Notes: generated by a model from the sequence alone, not told the origin. Positions 1 through 8,782 are shown, counted from the first letter of the stretch. The stretch is DNA of 64,000 bases from Nitrosospira sp. (GCA_013821425.1 JACDGV010000014.1:19974-83973); one strand, 5' to 3'. Numbers and translations are program-made.

Positions 1-593
1 GCAGACTGGATGTCCTGCGCCGTGAATAAAGCGCTGCTGACAGCCACCGCGTTGGCGCCCCGCCGTTGCAGCTCAACGGCGTTAGACGAGTCAATTCCTC
101 CTATGGCGACAATGGGGACCAGTAGTTGCTGCTTGGCGTGATGCAGCAGTTCCATGGGCGCGCCCACGGCGTGAGGCTTGGTTACCGAAGCAAAAAAAGC
201 ACCGAAGGCCACATAATCCGCGCCGCAACCCTCGGCCTCCACGGCATGCTCCAGTCGATCATAACAGGAAACTCCTATAATCCTGGTGCATCCAAGGCGC
301 CTGCGCGCTGCAGTGACGGAGGTATCCTGCCGCCCTAAATGCACCCCATCGGCGTCTGCGGCAATCGCAAGATCAATGTAATCGTTGACAATGAAGGGTA
401 CGTGAAATTTGCGGCAAAGACGAGCAAGTAAACGGGCCTGCTCCCAACGCAGCGTGGCCTCGTTTGTCTTGCTACGGTACTGGACCAGGCTGGCGCCACC
501 CTCCAGGACCTGCTGCGTGATCGCGGCCAGTCTGGCAGTGTCGGCCATATCCGGCGTGATCGCATATAAACCGTCAATCTCCATCCGGGCCAT
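1..593 (-). CDS. thiE: Thiamine-phosphate synthase, 3' end beyond window
   Basis: ThiE couples hydroxymethylpyrimidine diphosphate to thiazole phosphate to give thiamine phosphate in the cytosol. Translating the minus strand by eye gives a TIM-barrel ThiE N-terminus: LYAITPD, then VQYRSK, then FIVNDYIDLA, then DGVHLGRQD, then an IIGVSCYD strand and VAFGAFFASVTK, and near the edge VAIGGI. All are typical ThiE phosphate and pyrophosphate-binding segments. The C-terminus runs off the left edge. Two in-frame ATGs (593 and 584) are possible; either overlaps the end of thiD by 11-20 bases, so the two are translationally coupled. Function is secure from the motifs and the thiD neighbour. Confidence 0.93.
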   Translation of the reverse strand, partial: MARMEIDGLYAITPDMADTARLAAITQQVLEGGASLVQYRSKTNEATLRWEQARLLARLCRKFHVPFIVNDYIDLAIAADADGVHLGRQDTSVTAARRRLGCTRIIGVSCYDRLEHAVEAEGCGADYVAFGAFFASVTKPHAVGAPMELLHHAKQQLLVPIVAIGGIDSSNAVELQRRGANAVAVSSALFTAQDIQS

Positions 594-1428
594 CCTGCTT
601 TTTCCCCTCTTCGGGATCGGCCTCGTCGCGGGCCCAGAATAGCCGGTCTGGGAGATACTGTCCCATCCCCGGACGAAACCCGGCTTTAAGCGTGTGCCAT
701 GTATATTCCTGGGCTTCATACACCCCTTCGGCAATGGACAAGCCGTTCGCAAGACCGGCGGCGATTGCGGAGGCAAGGGTGCAGCCCGATCCATGGTAAG
801 AGCCTGCAAGCCGCTCCCAGGAGTCCGTGCGGAGGAGGCCGTCGGTTCCGTACAAATTGTTAACCACCTGTGACGTATTTTCGTGCGTTCCCGTAATTAA
901 TACGTATTCACAACCCATGCGCAAAAGCCGGATCGCGCACTGACTTAAATCCGGCATGTCCTCGTCATCTTCATCATCCTGGGCAAGCCGTCTTGCTTCC
1001 AGGCTATTGGGAGTAATAATGGTTGCCTGGGGGAGCAGCAGTTCGCGCATCGCCAGTATCATTTCCTCGCTGGCGAGTTCATCGCCGCGACCGGAGGCGA
1101 GCACGGGGTCCAGTACCAGAGGAATGTTGGGATAGTCGGAAATGACTTCGGCAATGGCCGCGATAATTTCAACGCTGCCCAGCAACCCGATCTTGAAAAC
1201 ATTAACGGGCATGTCTTCCAGGATCGCTCGCGCCTGATCTGCCACCCAGTCCGCATCCAGTGCCATTATGTCATCGACCCCCGCGGTATCCTGCACGGTT
1301 ATGGCCGTTATCACCGACAAGGGGTGGCACCCCATGCTGGCAAGAGCGAGAACATCGGCCTGTATGCCGGCACCACCGGTAGAGTCGCTGGCAGCGAAAG
1401 AAAGTACTGTGGGGGGTGGCTGAGACAT
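574..1428 (-). CDS. thiD: Hydroxymethylpyrimidine/phosphomethylpyrimidine kinase
   Basis: Bifunctional kinase that phosphorylates HMP and HMP-P for thiamine synthesis. The 284-residue protein starts with the ribokinase-fold signature of ThiD (VLSFAASDSTGGAGIQAD) and carries the conserved TAITVQDT stretch, the DPVLASGRG segment and the C-terminal GSGCTLASAIAA anion-hole motif. The family is usually about 260-270 residues; the extra length is an acidic tail (DEADPEEGKKQDG) that overlaps the start of thiE. A short acidic DEDDEDMPD insert lies near residue 155. Only about 48 bases separate it from the divergent rubredoxin gene, leaving no room for a TPP riboswitch. Confidence 0.96.
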   Translation of the reverse strand: MSQPPPTVLSFAASDSTGGAGIQADVLALASMGCHPLSVITAITVQDTAGVDDIMALDADWVADQARAILEDMPVNVFKIGLLGSVEIIAAIAEVISDYPNIPLVLDPVLASGRGDELASEEMILAMRELLLPQATIITPNSLEARRLAQDDEDDEDMPDLSQCAIRLLRMGCEYVLITGTHENTSQVVNNLYGTDGLLRTDSWERLAGSYHGSGCTLASAIAAGLANGLSIAEGVYEAQEYTWHTLKAGFRPGMGQYLPDRLFWARDEADPEEGKKQDGPDGD

Positions 1429-1476
1429 GAGCTAATACCGTAAAATAACATTTTAACCTAATTACTCTCACTCATC

Positions 1477-1665
1477 ATGCCCACTACCGAAACTCGCGTT
1501 TACCGTTGTTTCATGTGCCTCATTTGCGGCTTCGTTTATGACGAAGCCGAAGGGTCGCCACAAGAAGGCATTCCTCCTGGTACTCTGTGGGAAGACGTTC
1601 CGATGAACTGGACCTGCCCCGAATGTGCCGCGCGCAAGGAGGATTTCGAGATGGTGGAAATCTAG
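1477..1665 (+). CDS. Rubredoxin
   Basis: Small one-iron electron carrier of 62 residues. The two Cys-x2-Cys knuckles that bind iron are visible as CLICG near residue 17 and CPEC near residue 50, with the typical GFVYDEAEG, PGT and W-x-CP context between them. Partner oxidoreductase is not evident nearby. Its TAG stop is followed immediately by the ATG of the glyoxalase gene, so the two are almost certainly co-transcribed. The first ATG gives a normal rubredoxin length with about ten extra N-terminal residues. Confidence 0.95.
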   Translation: MPTTETRVYRCFMCLICGFVYDEAEGSPQEGIPPGTLWEDVPMNWTCPECAARKEDFEMVEI

Positions 1666-2055
1666 ATGCGCCTCCTTCATGTCATGCTGCGTGTCGGCGA
1701 TCTCGAAAAGTCACTTGCTTTCTATACCGACGTGCTGGGGATGAAAGTGCTGCGCCGGAAAGATTACCCCGAGGGAAAATTCACCCTCGCGTTTGTTGGT
1801 TACCAGGATGAGGAGGACGGCGCGGTATTGGAACTGACCCACAATTGGGACACTAAACAATACGATCTGGGAAATGGCTATGGACATATCGCTGTCGAAG
1901 TGGACAACGCCTACCATGCCTGCGAGGAAGTGAAGAAGCGCGGCGGCAAGGTTACCCGGGAGGCGGGGCCCATGAAGCATGGTGCCACTATCATTGCGTT
2001 CGTGGAAGATCCGGACGGTTACAAGATCGAGTTCATACAGAAAAAAACAGTGTAG
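1666..2055 (+). CDS. gloA: Lactoylglutathione lyase (glyoxalase I)
   Basis: Converts the hemithioacetal of methylglyoxal and glutathione to S-lactoylglutathione. The 129-residue protein is the usual bacterial length. Metal ligands of the two beta-alpha-beta-beta-beta modules can be placed: His in [11 protein letters not shown] at the N-terminus, Glu in AVLELTHNW, His in GYGHIAVEV and Glu in YKIEFIQ near the C-terminus. The pattern matches the Ni-type bacterial enzyme. It begins directly after the rubredoxin stop codon, suggesting an operon; a shared functional reason is unclear. Confidence 0.96.
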   Translation: MRLLHVMLRVGDLEKSLAFYTDVLGMKVLRRKDYPEGKFTLAFVGYQDEEDGAVLELTHNWDTKQYDLGNGYGHIAVEVDNAYHACEEVKKRGGKVTREAGPMKHGATIIAFVEDPDGYKIEFIQKKTV

Positions 2056-2232
2056 GAATCGCTGAACACGTTGCGTCTGCAACGGGGAGCGTCGCCCACG
2101 GTTCGCCGTGATGTGAATCTCACCACATCTTCGTACGGTCAAAATATCGCAAGCAGTGACATCGACGACCCGTCGAATCGCGAGAGATGCGGATTCCGCG
2201 GAAGGACGGCAGAGAGTGAGTGGGAGGTCAAT

Positions 2233-2589
2233 ATGCTGTACATATTATTGATTATTGAACCGGATGGGCAAAGGCTGACCCGGTCCGCAGAGGAAGGGCG
2301 TCAACTCTACGAGCGTATGTGCCGCTTTGCCGAGGATCTGAAGGCCCGCGGTTTACTGGTGGCCAGCGAGTCGCTGCGGTCCAACGCCGAGGGCGCCCGC
2401 ATTCAGGTGCGCGGTGGCAAGCGCACGCTTATCGATGGCCCGTTCTCGGAATCTAAGGAGATGGTGGGTGGCTTTTTTCTTCTTGATTGCCAGAGCAAGG
2501 AGGAGGCGATCGCCATCGGCAGCGAGTGTCCCGCGGCCGAATGGGCAACAGTGGAGGTGCGGGAGGTCGGCCCTTGCCATGGAGGGTGA
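2233..2589 (+). CDS. YCII/DGPF-domain protein (ECF42-associated)
   Basis: A 118-residue protein of the YCII-related (DGPF) family. The signature LIDGPFSESKEMVGGF is at about residues 65-80 and the N-terminus MLYILLIIEPDG is typical. The start at 2233 is chosen because a GGGAGG ribosome site lies just upstream; an upstream in-frame ATG at 2071 adds 54 residues unlike the family. DGPF proteins are the hallmark neighbours of ECF42 sigma factors, and a broken one lies 2 kb downstream. Biochemical function is unknown, though the fold is a ferredoxin-like dimer. This is the only intact DGPF copy here. Confidence 0.88.
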   Translation: MLYILLIIEPDGQRLTRSAEEGRQLYERMCRFAEDLKARGLLVASESLRSNAEGARIQVRGGKRTLIDGPFSESKEMVGGFFLLDCQSKEEAIAIGSECPAAEWATVEVREVGPCHGG

Positions 2590-2600
2590 GGCAAAAAAAA

Positions 2601-2902
2601 TTAGGGAAGCCCTGAACAGGTCCCACGAGGGCGCGACGGGGTTTTGCGGGATGAGATGCCCGAAAGGCGACAACGCGAATGGTTGTGACCTCGCAGCGGT
2701 GTGCGGGCGCCCAAGGAGACGTAAACGCGGTCAGGCATCCCTGATCCCGCTTGGCGGGGGCCCCTCGGGCAACGCTTGGGGGCGCACTTCGTTGCACTCC
2801 TTGGCATCGTAGATTAAGCTAAGACCTGCGTCGTGCAGCCTTGTGATCATCCCGATTTTACCGCAACGCGCTCCACGGAGGACTGGTTCAGGGCTTCCTT
2901 AG
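2601..2902. mobile_element. Miniature IS5-type element (MITE) with TTAG target duplication
   Basis: A 294-bp element (2605-2898) has terminal inverted repeats. The left end begins GGAAGCCCTGAACAGGTC and the reverse complement of the right end begins GGAAGCCCTGAACCAGTC. The element is directly flanked by TTAG at 2601-2604 and 2899-2902. A 4-bp YTAR duplication is typical of IS5-family (IS1031/ISL2-like) insertion. No transposase is recognisable inside, so it would be mobilised in trans. The right end is shared with a remnant at 19024-19067. It fills the gap between the DGPF and VOC genes and could separate them transcriptionally. Confidence 0.75.
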
Positions 2903-3004
2903 AGCCGTGTGTCGATTTCGCGGCGCGCCATTCGACGTATAGGTAGAGTAAGGGCTCAAACCGTCGCCCGGCTGTTTGCCCTGCTCCAACAGAAGGAACT
3001 ATGC

Positions 3005-3421
3005 ATGCAAGTCCAACCTTACCTGTTCTACGACGGCCGCTGTGAAGAGGCGGTCGAATTCTACCGCGGTGCGCTCGGTGCCGAGGTGACAATGCTCATG
3101 CGTTTTCGGGACAGTCCCGAATCCGCGCACGGCTGCAAGATTCCATCGGGTTCCGAGGACAAGATCATGCACAGCAGCTTTCGCGTCGGCGACACGACCG
3201 TGATGGCCTCGGACGGCATGTGCTCGGGGCAACCCAGTTTTCAGGGTTTTTCGCTATCTCTTACCGTGGTTGATGTCGCTGAAGCTGATCGGCTGTTTGC
3301 TGCCCTTGCCGACGGTGGGCAGGTGCAGATGCCATTGGCGGAAACGTTTTGGTCGCCACGCTTTGGCATGGTCGCGGACCGCTTCGGCGTATCATGGATG
3401 ATTATGGTCGCGCCGTCTTGA
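3005..3421 (+). CDS. VOC-family protein (PhnB/glyoxalase-like)
   Basis: A 138-residue single-module VOC protein of the PhnB-like group. MQVQPYLFYDGRCEEAVEFY at the start and the C-terminal FGMVADRFGVSWMI are diagnostic of this branch. Substrate is unknown. The ATG at 3005 is preceded by AGAAGGAA and gives the family's normal N-terminus; a further-upstream in-frame start at 2909 adds sequence unlike the family. It belongs to the ECF42/DGPF locus, where VOC proteins are frequent companions. Two distant relatives of the same group lie at 17.5-18.7 kb on the other strand. Confidence 0.9.
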   Translation: MQVQPYLFYDGRCEEAVEFYRGALGAEVTMLMRFRDSPESAHGCKIPSGSEDKIMHSSFRVGDTTVMASDGMCSGQPSFQGFSLSLTVVDVAEADRLFAALADGGQVQMPLAETFWSPRFGMVADRFGVSWMIMVAPS

Positions 3422-3494
3422 AGAGTCGTTCGCTTACCCAAAATCAGTGCAACAGGTCGCGCGCGCTCGATCCCGACTAAAAAAGGAGAAACCA

Positions 3495-3977
3495 ATGATG
3501 ACCGAACCGCGGGAGGAACACCACTGGCTGCAGCAGCTCGTGGGTGAATGGACGTACGAGATAGAGGGAACATGCGAGCCCGGCAAGCCCCCTGAAAAAT
3601 CCCAAGGGTCTGAAAGCGTGCGCTCGCTGGGTGGTCTTTGGGTACTGTGCGAAGGCCGAGGCGACATGCCCGGAGGCGGGGTCGCATCCACTTTAATGAC
3701 GTTAGGCTATGACCCCGGGAAAGAGCGGTACGTTGGGACCTGGATAGGATCGATGATGGACCATTTGTGGATATATGATGGAACGCTCGACACCGCGCGT
3801 AAGGCATTGACGCTGAACTCGGAGGGACCGAGCTTCTCCGCCGAGGGCAAGCTAGCGCAGTATAGGGACGTGATCGAGTTCAAGAGCGACGATCATCGCG
3901 TGTTGACATCGCATGTCCTCGGGGAAGATGGGACATGGCACGGGTTCATGACAGCGCACTACCGGCGAAAGAAGTAG
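3495..3977 (+). CDS. DUF1579-like protein
   Basis: A 160-residue cytoplasmic protein whose beta-rich sequence resembles the DUF1579 family: HHWLQQLVGEWTYE at the start, then LGGLWVLCEG, a LGYDPGKERYVGTWIG segment and a final DGTWHGFMTAHYRRK. The ATG at 3495 follows a clear AAAAGGAG site. Function is unknown; such proteins often sit with DGPF and VOC genes next to ECF sigma factors, as here. The next gene starts 30 bases downstream, so they were probably one operon. Confidence 0.8.
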   Translation: MMTEPREEHHWLQQLVGEWTYEIEGTCEPGKPPEKSQGSESVRSLGGLWVLCEGRGDMPGGGVASTLMTLGYDPGKERYVGTWIGSMMDHLWIYDGTLDTARKALTLNSEGPSFSAEGKLAQYRDVIEFKSDDHRVLTSHVLGEDGTWHGFMTAHYRRKK

Positions 3978-4007
3978 GTCCAGCCCTATCCAGAAGGAGA
4001 AATGATT

Positions 4008-4425
4008 ATGCGATTCATGATTATCGTGAAGGCGACCAGGGACAGCGAAGCTGGCGTCATGCCGGAGGAGGCGCTTGTGGCCGAGATGGCGGACTATCAC
4101 GAGGAACTCGCAAAAGCCGGGTGTGCTGCTTGACGCATCCGGAGTGCATCCCAGCTCGAAAGGGTGGCGCATTAAGTATGCTGGAGGAAATCGCAACGTG
4201 ATTGATGGACCCTTTGCCGAGACCAAGGAACTGATTGCCGGCTACACGCTGATCCAGGTAAAGTCCAGGGCGGAAGCAATGGAATGGACCCGGCGTTTCC
4301 CCAATCCGGCTGCAAATGGCAACGAGGGTGAGATCGAGGTGCGCTAGCTGTTCGAATTGGAGGATTTTGGCACCAGCAATGCCGTTGAGCGCTTTCGAGA
4401 AATGGGGATCGAGGCAAACCAGTAA
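4008..4425 (+). pseudogene. DGPF/YCII protein gene, frameshift plus nonsense
   Basis: Remains of a second DGPF-family gene. The first frame reads MRFMIIVKATRDSEAG and ends at a TGA (4131-4133). One extra base near 4121-4122 explains this, because the next frame continues as VLLDASGVHPSS, passes the signature VIDGPFAETKELIAGY, and reaches EVR before a TAG at 4345-4347. Reading through the TAG gives LFELEDFG...FREMGIEANQ and a TAA at 4423, the normal family C-terminus. Two independent lesions make a sequencing error less likely than decay. The start at 4008 follows AGAAGGAGA. Confidence 0.85.
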
Positions 4426-4601
4426 GTCGCCCGTGCGAAACATTCAATCAGGCGTCGGGCGTCATTCATGTGCCATGCGAGCGAAATGGAGCCGTGCCGT
4501 GAGCAGGCATCGGTAAGGGATTTCGGGTGGGTTGGAACAATCTGAGATCAGCATGAAAGGGAAGCTTAGAGCGTGCCTTGGCAACGCAAGTCCGGTTTTC
4601 G

Positions 4602-5714
4602 ATGAAGACAAACGCCGAACATACGGTCGAGGCTATCTGGCGAATCGAGTCTGCGAAGATCATCGCGGGGCTCGCACGAATGCTTCGCAATGTCGGGCTG
4701 GCGGAAGAACTCGCCCAGGATGCTTTCGTCGCGGCGCTTGAGCAGTGGCCCGAGAAGGGTGTCCCGCATGGCTCATGGCTGCCGCCAAGCATCGGGCGAT
4801 CGATCTGGTTCGGCGCAAGTCGCTTCATGAACGCAACGAAGAGGATTTGACGCGCTCGATCGAGGCCCAGTTGCACGAGGCCGCACCTATGGAACCCGGT
4901 GCCGCGCTCGATGATCCAGTGAGAGACGATCTGCTGCGCCTCATATTCATCGCCTGCCATCCGGTACTCTCCACCCAGGCACGCGTCGCGCTCACATTGC
5001 GCCTGCTAGGCGGTCTGACAACCGACGAGATCGCTCGGGCGTTCCTCGTCCCCGCACCAACCATAGCCCAGCGCGTCGTGCGGGCAAAGCGCACGCTTGC
5101 CGAGTCACGGGTGCCATTCGAAGTCCCATGCGCACAAGAACTCGCCGAACGCCTGTCTTCGGTGCTCGAAGTCATTTACCTGGTCTTTAACGAAGGCTAC
5201 TCTGCGACAGCTGGAGACCACTGGATGCGGCCCGAGCTGTGCGACGAGGCGCTGCGTCTCGGCCGCATTCTGGCAGAGCTCGTGCCGGCGGAGCCGGAAG
5301 TACACGGCCTGGTGGCGCTGATGGAAATCCAGGCTTCGCGCACGCGCTCGCAACGGAGCACAGACGGATTGGATCCGCGTCGCGGCACTTTATGATGCAC
5401 TTGCCCAGCTCTCACCATCTCTGGTCGTGGAACTCAACCGGGCGGTCTCCCTCGCGATGGCGTTTGGCCCCAAGGCAGGATTGGAGATTGTTGATGCGCT
5501 GACTTCCGAACCTTCATTCAAGAGGTATCATCTCCTGCCGAGCGTGCGCGGCGACCCCCTCTCCAAACTCGGGCGTTTCGACGAGGCCTGTGCGGAGTTT
5601 AAGCGCGCCGCATCGCTCACGTGCAACGCGCGGGAGCGTAATCTGCTCCTGAACCGCGCCCAGGCCTGCATCGGCGGCTCAGCCCCGCTCCCATCCCGCG
5701 AGAAGCGCGGGTAA
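4602..5714 (+). pseudogene. ECF42-type sigma factor with TPR tail, two frameshifts
   Basis: Would encode a sigma factor of about 400 residues. Frame one (from ATG 4602) gives the sigma2 region, AIWRIESAKIIAGLARMLRN and EELAQDAFVAALEQWPEKG. Near 4770 the frame changes, probably by a short deletion, to AWLMAAAKHRAIDLVRR and the sigma4 helix-turn-helix region (LLGGLTTDEIARAFLVP). At about 5365 a second shift is needed to continue into DWIRVAALYDALAQ and the alpha-helical TPR-like tail (ELNRAVSLAMAFGP, LGRFDEACAEFKRA). The long TPR tail and DGPF neighbours are the hallmarks of ECF42. With two shifts a working sigma factor is unlikely. Confidence 0.85.
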
Positions 5715-5775
5715 CATTACTTTCCGGTCCTCATCGGATTTATTTCCAGAATAAAGTAACGGCTACTTATTTTCC

Positions 5776-5798
5776 TGAATGGGCGGCCCGCCCCTTCA
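5776..5798. terminator. Hairpin in convergent gap, possible terminator
   Basis: TGAA-T-GGGCG is mirrored by CGCCC-C-TTCA around a two-base loop. It lies between the 3' end of the sigma-factor pseudogene and the 3' end of the membrane protein gene on the opposite strand. There is no strong T-run on either side, so the call rests on position and symmetry only. Confidence 0.35.
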
Positions 5799-5859
5799 GA
5801 ACGCTATTGTACTGATCAGTGGCCCCGGATTTTGCGTTCAGCTTCGTTCTCAGAATACG

Positions 5860-6156
5860 CTACCGCGTATTGTTATTCCTGTTTTTCTGCCACGCGAGAA
5901 ATAAAACGGCAATTACGATAATTGTGACGGGCAGGATTACGTACAGGCCGAGTGCATAGCCTGCCCCATCCCCGTGATCTGGGGGCGGGGTAGTGCTGAG
6001 GATTTTATAGGCGTGGGACATGCTGACCATGAGTACGAGAACAAGGCCCGCCACGCGGCGGTTTCTTATTAGCACCCGGCCAACTGCCTCATTAAGCAGG
6101 TGTGCCGCGTAGTAACCAAGGAAATAGACCGTCGTATAGAAGATCAAGGCACCCAC
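5860..6156 (-). CDS. Small inner-membrane protein, unknown
   Basis: A 98-residue hydrophobic protein with about three predicted membrane segments (near residues 3-22, 34-50 and 68-90) and a basic, Asn-rich C-terminus (KNRNNNTR). The loop between the last two segments is acidic and Pro-rich (TPPPDHGDGAG). I do not recognise a family. It is followed on the same strand by the phospholipase D-like and methyltransferase genes further right, but gaps argue against one operon. Confidence 0.55.
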   Translation of the reverse strand: MGALIFYTTVYFLGYYAAHLLNEAVGRVLIRNRRVAGLVLVLMVSMSHAYKILSTTPPPDHGDGAGYALGLYVILPVTIIVIAVLFLAWQKNRNNNTR

Positions 6157-6218
6157 AAAGAGTCCTTGTTTTTTTCGAACTCGATTCTGGGCTTGAAGTT
6201 AGATGTCAAAGCCTATCT

Positions 6219-6443
6219 CTATTTGCTCTTCTTGTTTTCCGTCTCAATCTTCTTCTCGGGCTTCCTGATATCGCGTTCAAGCTGCTGCGGGTCTGTCTTT
6301 TTTGGCTTTGGAGCAACAGATTTTTCCTCTTCCGCATCTATTATCTTTGCGGCTTTGCTCCAGGGGAATTCCTGGGTCTCTTTTTGTGCGAGAAGCTGCG
6401 AAGAGCCTAGCGCGAAAAACAGGGCGAGTAGTATTGTCTTCAT
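6219..6443 (-). CDS. Small secreted lysine-rich protein, unknown
   Basis: A 74-residue protein with a good Sec signal peptide (MKTILLALFFALGSSQLLAQ, cleavage after LLAQ) and a short, highly charged mature part rich in Lys and Glu (EEEKSVAPKPKK, RDIRKPEKKIETENKK). Such short charged periplasmic peptides are common and their functions are unknown. It precedes the membrane protein at 5860 on the same strand by about 60 bases, so the two could be co-transcribed. Confidence 0.5.
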   Translation of the reverse strand: MKTILLALFFALGSSQLLAQKETQEFPWSKAAKIIDAEEEKSVAPKPKKTDPQQLERDIRKPEKKIETENKKSK

Positions 6444-6825
6444 GATTGTTTTTAAGCGTTCAGGAGTTCAAGTCCAGAATGGACACCGGCTTCTTGCAGC
6501 GCGGCCAATGTGCTTTATATTGCATTGCAAGAACCGGTCTGCCCAATCAGTTGACGTAGCAGATTTGACGTAGCGGTAACGTAACGGCACATGCACAAGT
6601 AACGTGAACACGTTATCTTATCGCAACGCCTGAAACCATATCAAGAACAGCCGAACCGGGATAAGGCCCGGTAGGAGCTTCTTAGTTGGCGCTGATTCCC
6701 CTATTTTACGGGCCGGAATGACCTGCTTACTCGCCCACCTCCTGGCCCATTTCCCGTCCCCGGTTTCCCCCGCATGAACGCAATCCCCACAACTGATCAG
6801 TTTCCTGGAGAGGTGGTTGCAGGCC
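6444..6825. other. Gene-free stretch with a perfect palindrome
   Basis: No convincing gene. It contains two nearby copies of GACGTAGC (around 6553 and 6568) and a perfect dyad TAACGTG-AA-CACGTTA at 6600-6615 that could be an operator for the small secreted protein gene to its left. A short open frame on the minus strand (6618-6896) overlaps the end of the nuclease gene and looks like a shadow. Confidence 0.4.
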
Positions 6826-7428
6826 CTACTGGAAAGGCAGCGAGTGTTCGTAGTGGCGCCGCCAGTTTTCCAGGTAGAGATCGATGAGCGCAGCATTCCC
6901 CCGTATTACCAGCACATTTTCCGCATTCTTGTACTGTGCCGCGTGCGTAAAGTTATAACTGCCGGTAATTACCGCCGCCCCTGGGCTACCCGCATCGATC
7001 ACCATGACTTTGTTATGAGCGCTGTTGTGATCGGAGTCGGTAAAAACCGGTACGCCCTCGCTTGCGAGCCTTGATACCAAACTGGTGCGTATTCGGTGGA
7101 TCTGGTCCTTATCCGCGATCACTTTTACGTCCACGCCACGGCGTTGGGCGGCGATCAATGCGTCAGCTATTTTGCGATGGGTAAAACTGAAGGCCTGTAC
7201 AAGGATCTGGCGATGCGCACTTTCAATAGCATCCGTAATGAGTTTGCCCGCATCGTCTCCTGGCGTAAAGGCCGCTTGGACCGTGCCTGTTCCAGGAAGA
7301 ACGCGAGGAGTCTCGCCGTCACGACCGGAGGATGGCTGGAAGGCTGCCGCGGATGCGGCGAAAAAGATGGCGAGGCCCCAGCCCGTCAAATATCTTGCAA
7401 CAAGAGTGTTATCGTTTCGCCGCATCAT
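6826..7428 (-). CDS. Phospholipase D-like nuclease, exported
   Basis: A 200-residue protein with one HxK-x4-D motif (HNKVMVID, about residue 140) followed by GSYNFTHAAQYKNAENV, the single-motif arrangement of Nuc-type bacterial endonucleases that act as dimers. The N-terminus (WGLAIFFAASAAAF) is a signal peptide, so the enzyme probably works in the periplasm on nucleic acid or phospholipid. It lies 3 bases downstream of the RsmB-like gene on the same strand and is probably co-transcribed. Substrate cannot be told from sequence. Confidence 0.88.
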   Translation of the reverse strand: MMRRNDNTLVARYLTGWGLAIFFAASAAAFQPSSGRDGETPRVLPGTGTVQAAFTPGDDAGKLITDAIESAHRQILVQAFSFTHRKIADALIAAQRRGVDVKVIADKDQIHRIRTSLVSRLASEGVPVFTDSDHNSAHNKVMVIDAGSPGAAVITGSYNFTHAAQYKNAENVLVIRGNAALIDLYLENWRRHYEHSLPFQ

Positions 7429-7431
7429 GTT

Positions 7432-8691
7432 TCACTCTTTCACGTATTCCAGCGCGGCCGCAAAAAAACCATCAGTATGGTGGATACGGGGGGACAATTG
7501 CATGAATACACCGGTGTCGAGCGGAATTTTCTGTTGCATCAATAGCGCGGCGCAGTTCAGGCGCCTGAAGCGGGGGTTACCGGACAGGAAGCCACCCACG
7601 ATTTCCTGGTTCTCCTCCGGCAAAAAACTGCAAGTGGCATAGACCAGCCTCCCGCCGGGCTTTAGCAGGTTTGCCGCGGATGAGAGGATGGCCGCTTGCT
7701 TGCGCTTGAGCTCTTCTATGGTATGGGGCGACTGCCGCCATTTCAGATCCGGATTGCGGCGTAGCGTTCCCAGGCCGCTGCATGGCGCATCCACCAGCAC
7801 GCGGTCGATTTTACCGGTGAGGCGTTTCACCTTGAGGTCATTTTCGTTGATGATAAGCTGCGGATGGAGATTGGACAACCCGGAACGCTTGAGGCGCGGC
7901 CTAAGGTTATTCAGCCGCTTTTCGGAGGTATCGAAAGCATAGAGACGTCCCTGCGAATGCATCAGCGCGCCCAGCATCAGGGTTTTTCCCCCTGCTCCCG
8001 CGCAAAAATCGACGACCATGTCGCGGCGCCTCGGTGAGACCAGGTAGCCCAGCAGCTGGCTGCCTTCGTCCTGGACCTCTACCTTTCCCGTAAGGAAAAG
8101 CTCATGCCGATTGATGGCGGGCTTGCCGGCAAGACGGATGCCGATGGGAGAATAGCGGGTGGCGCTACCCTCGATCCCATCTTTTTTTAGTGACGCAAGT
8201 ACTTCCTGGCGATCCGCAAGCAGCGTATTCACGCGTAAATCGAGCGGCGCTGGCTCTTGCAACGAGTGGCCCAAGTCGAGAATGGTACCGTTGTCCATGA
8301 AACCACGCAGCTTCTCCAGCAACCAGCCCGGGAACTCCGCCTGGATATCGAGCGGCTGCGATTCCAGCCTTACCGCTTTCAGTTGTGCAATCCATTTTGC
8401 CTCAGCCTCGCTGGTGAGCGGCGTTAGCTCACGTAAATTCATCCCCTGGAATCTGGCCAGATAGCCGAGCAGCAATGCGCGCGGCGTAGCAAGGCCTGCG
8501 GCCCCCTCAAGGAAAAACCGGTGGCGTAGAGTTCCAAATACGGTTTCGGCAATAAACGCTCGGTCGTATGCGCCCAGCTTTGGATTGTCCCGAAAAAAAT
8601 GCCGGAGAATTGAGTCAGCAGGGTGTTCCAGCGGAAGCACGGCACGGAGCGCGGCGGTAGCCGAGTCCAGGTGAGCAGGAGTGAGGCGCAT
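7432..8691 (-). CDS. RsmB/NOP-family rRNA cytosine-C5 methyltransferase
   Basis: SAM-dependent RNA (cytosine-5) methyltransferase of 419 residues. The SAM-binding loop DFCAGAGGKTLML, the motif IV DAPCSGLGTLRRNPDLKW with one catalytic Cys, and the motif VI YATCSFLPEEN with the second catalytic Cys are all present. The N-terminal 150 residues form a helical domain like the RNA-binding part of RsmB but without an obvious full NusB match. The family likeness supports a 16S rRNA target, though the exact base is unproven. It precedes the nuclease gene by 3 bases. Confidence 0.92.
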   Translation of the reverse strand: MRLTPAHLDSATAALRAVLPLEHPADSILRHFFRDNPKLGAYDRAFIAETVFGTLRHRFFLEGAAGLATPRALLLGYLARFQGMNLRELTPLTSEAEAKWIAQLKAVRLESQPLDIQAEFPGWLLEKLRGFMDNGTILDLGHSLQEPAPLDLRVNTLLADRQEVLASLKKDGIEGSATRYSPIGIRLAGKPAINRHELFLTGKVEVQDEGSQLLGYLVSPRRRDMVVDFCAGAGGKTLMLGALMHSQGRLYAFDTSEKRLNNLRPRLKRSGLSNLHPQLIINENDLKVKRLTGKIDRVLVDAPCSGLGTLRRNPDLKWRQSPHTIEELKRKQAAILSSAANLLKPGGRLVYATCSFLPEENQEIVGGFLSGNPRFRRLNCAALLMQQKIPLDTGVFMQLSPRIHHTDGFFAAALEYVKE

Positions 8692-8782
8692 CTATTTCGG
8701 GTGCCGCGGAAGGGGAGGCGAAATAGCGCGGTTCGAATGCCACAGATACCGTAACCAAAGGGGGAGGCTGATATAGTCCAAC

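Noticed and set aside
1429..1476. TPP riboswitch before thiD
   Set aside because: Only 48 bases separate thiD from the divergent rubredoxin gene, too short for the aptamer.
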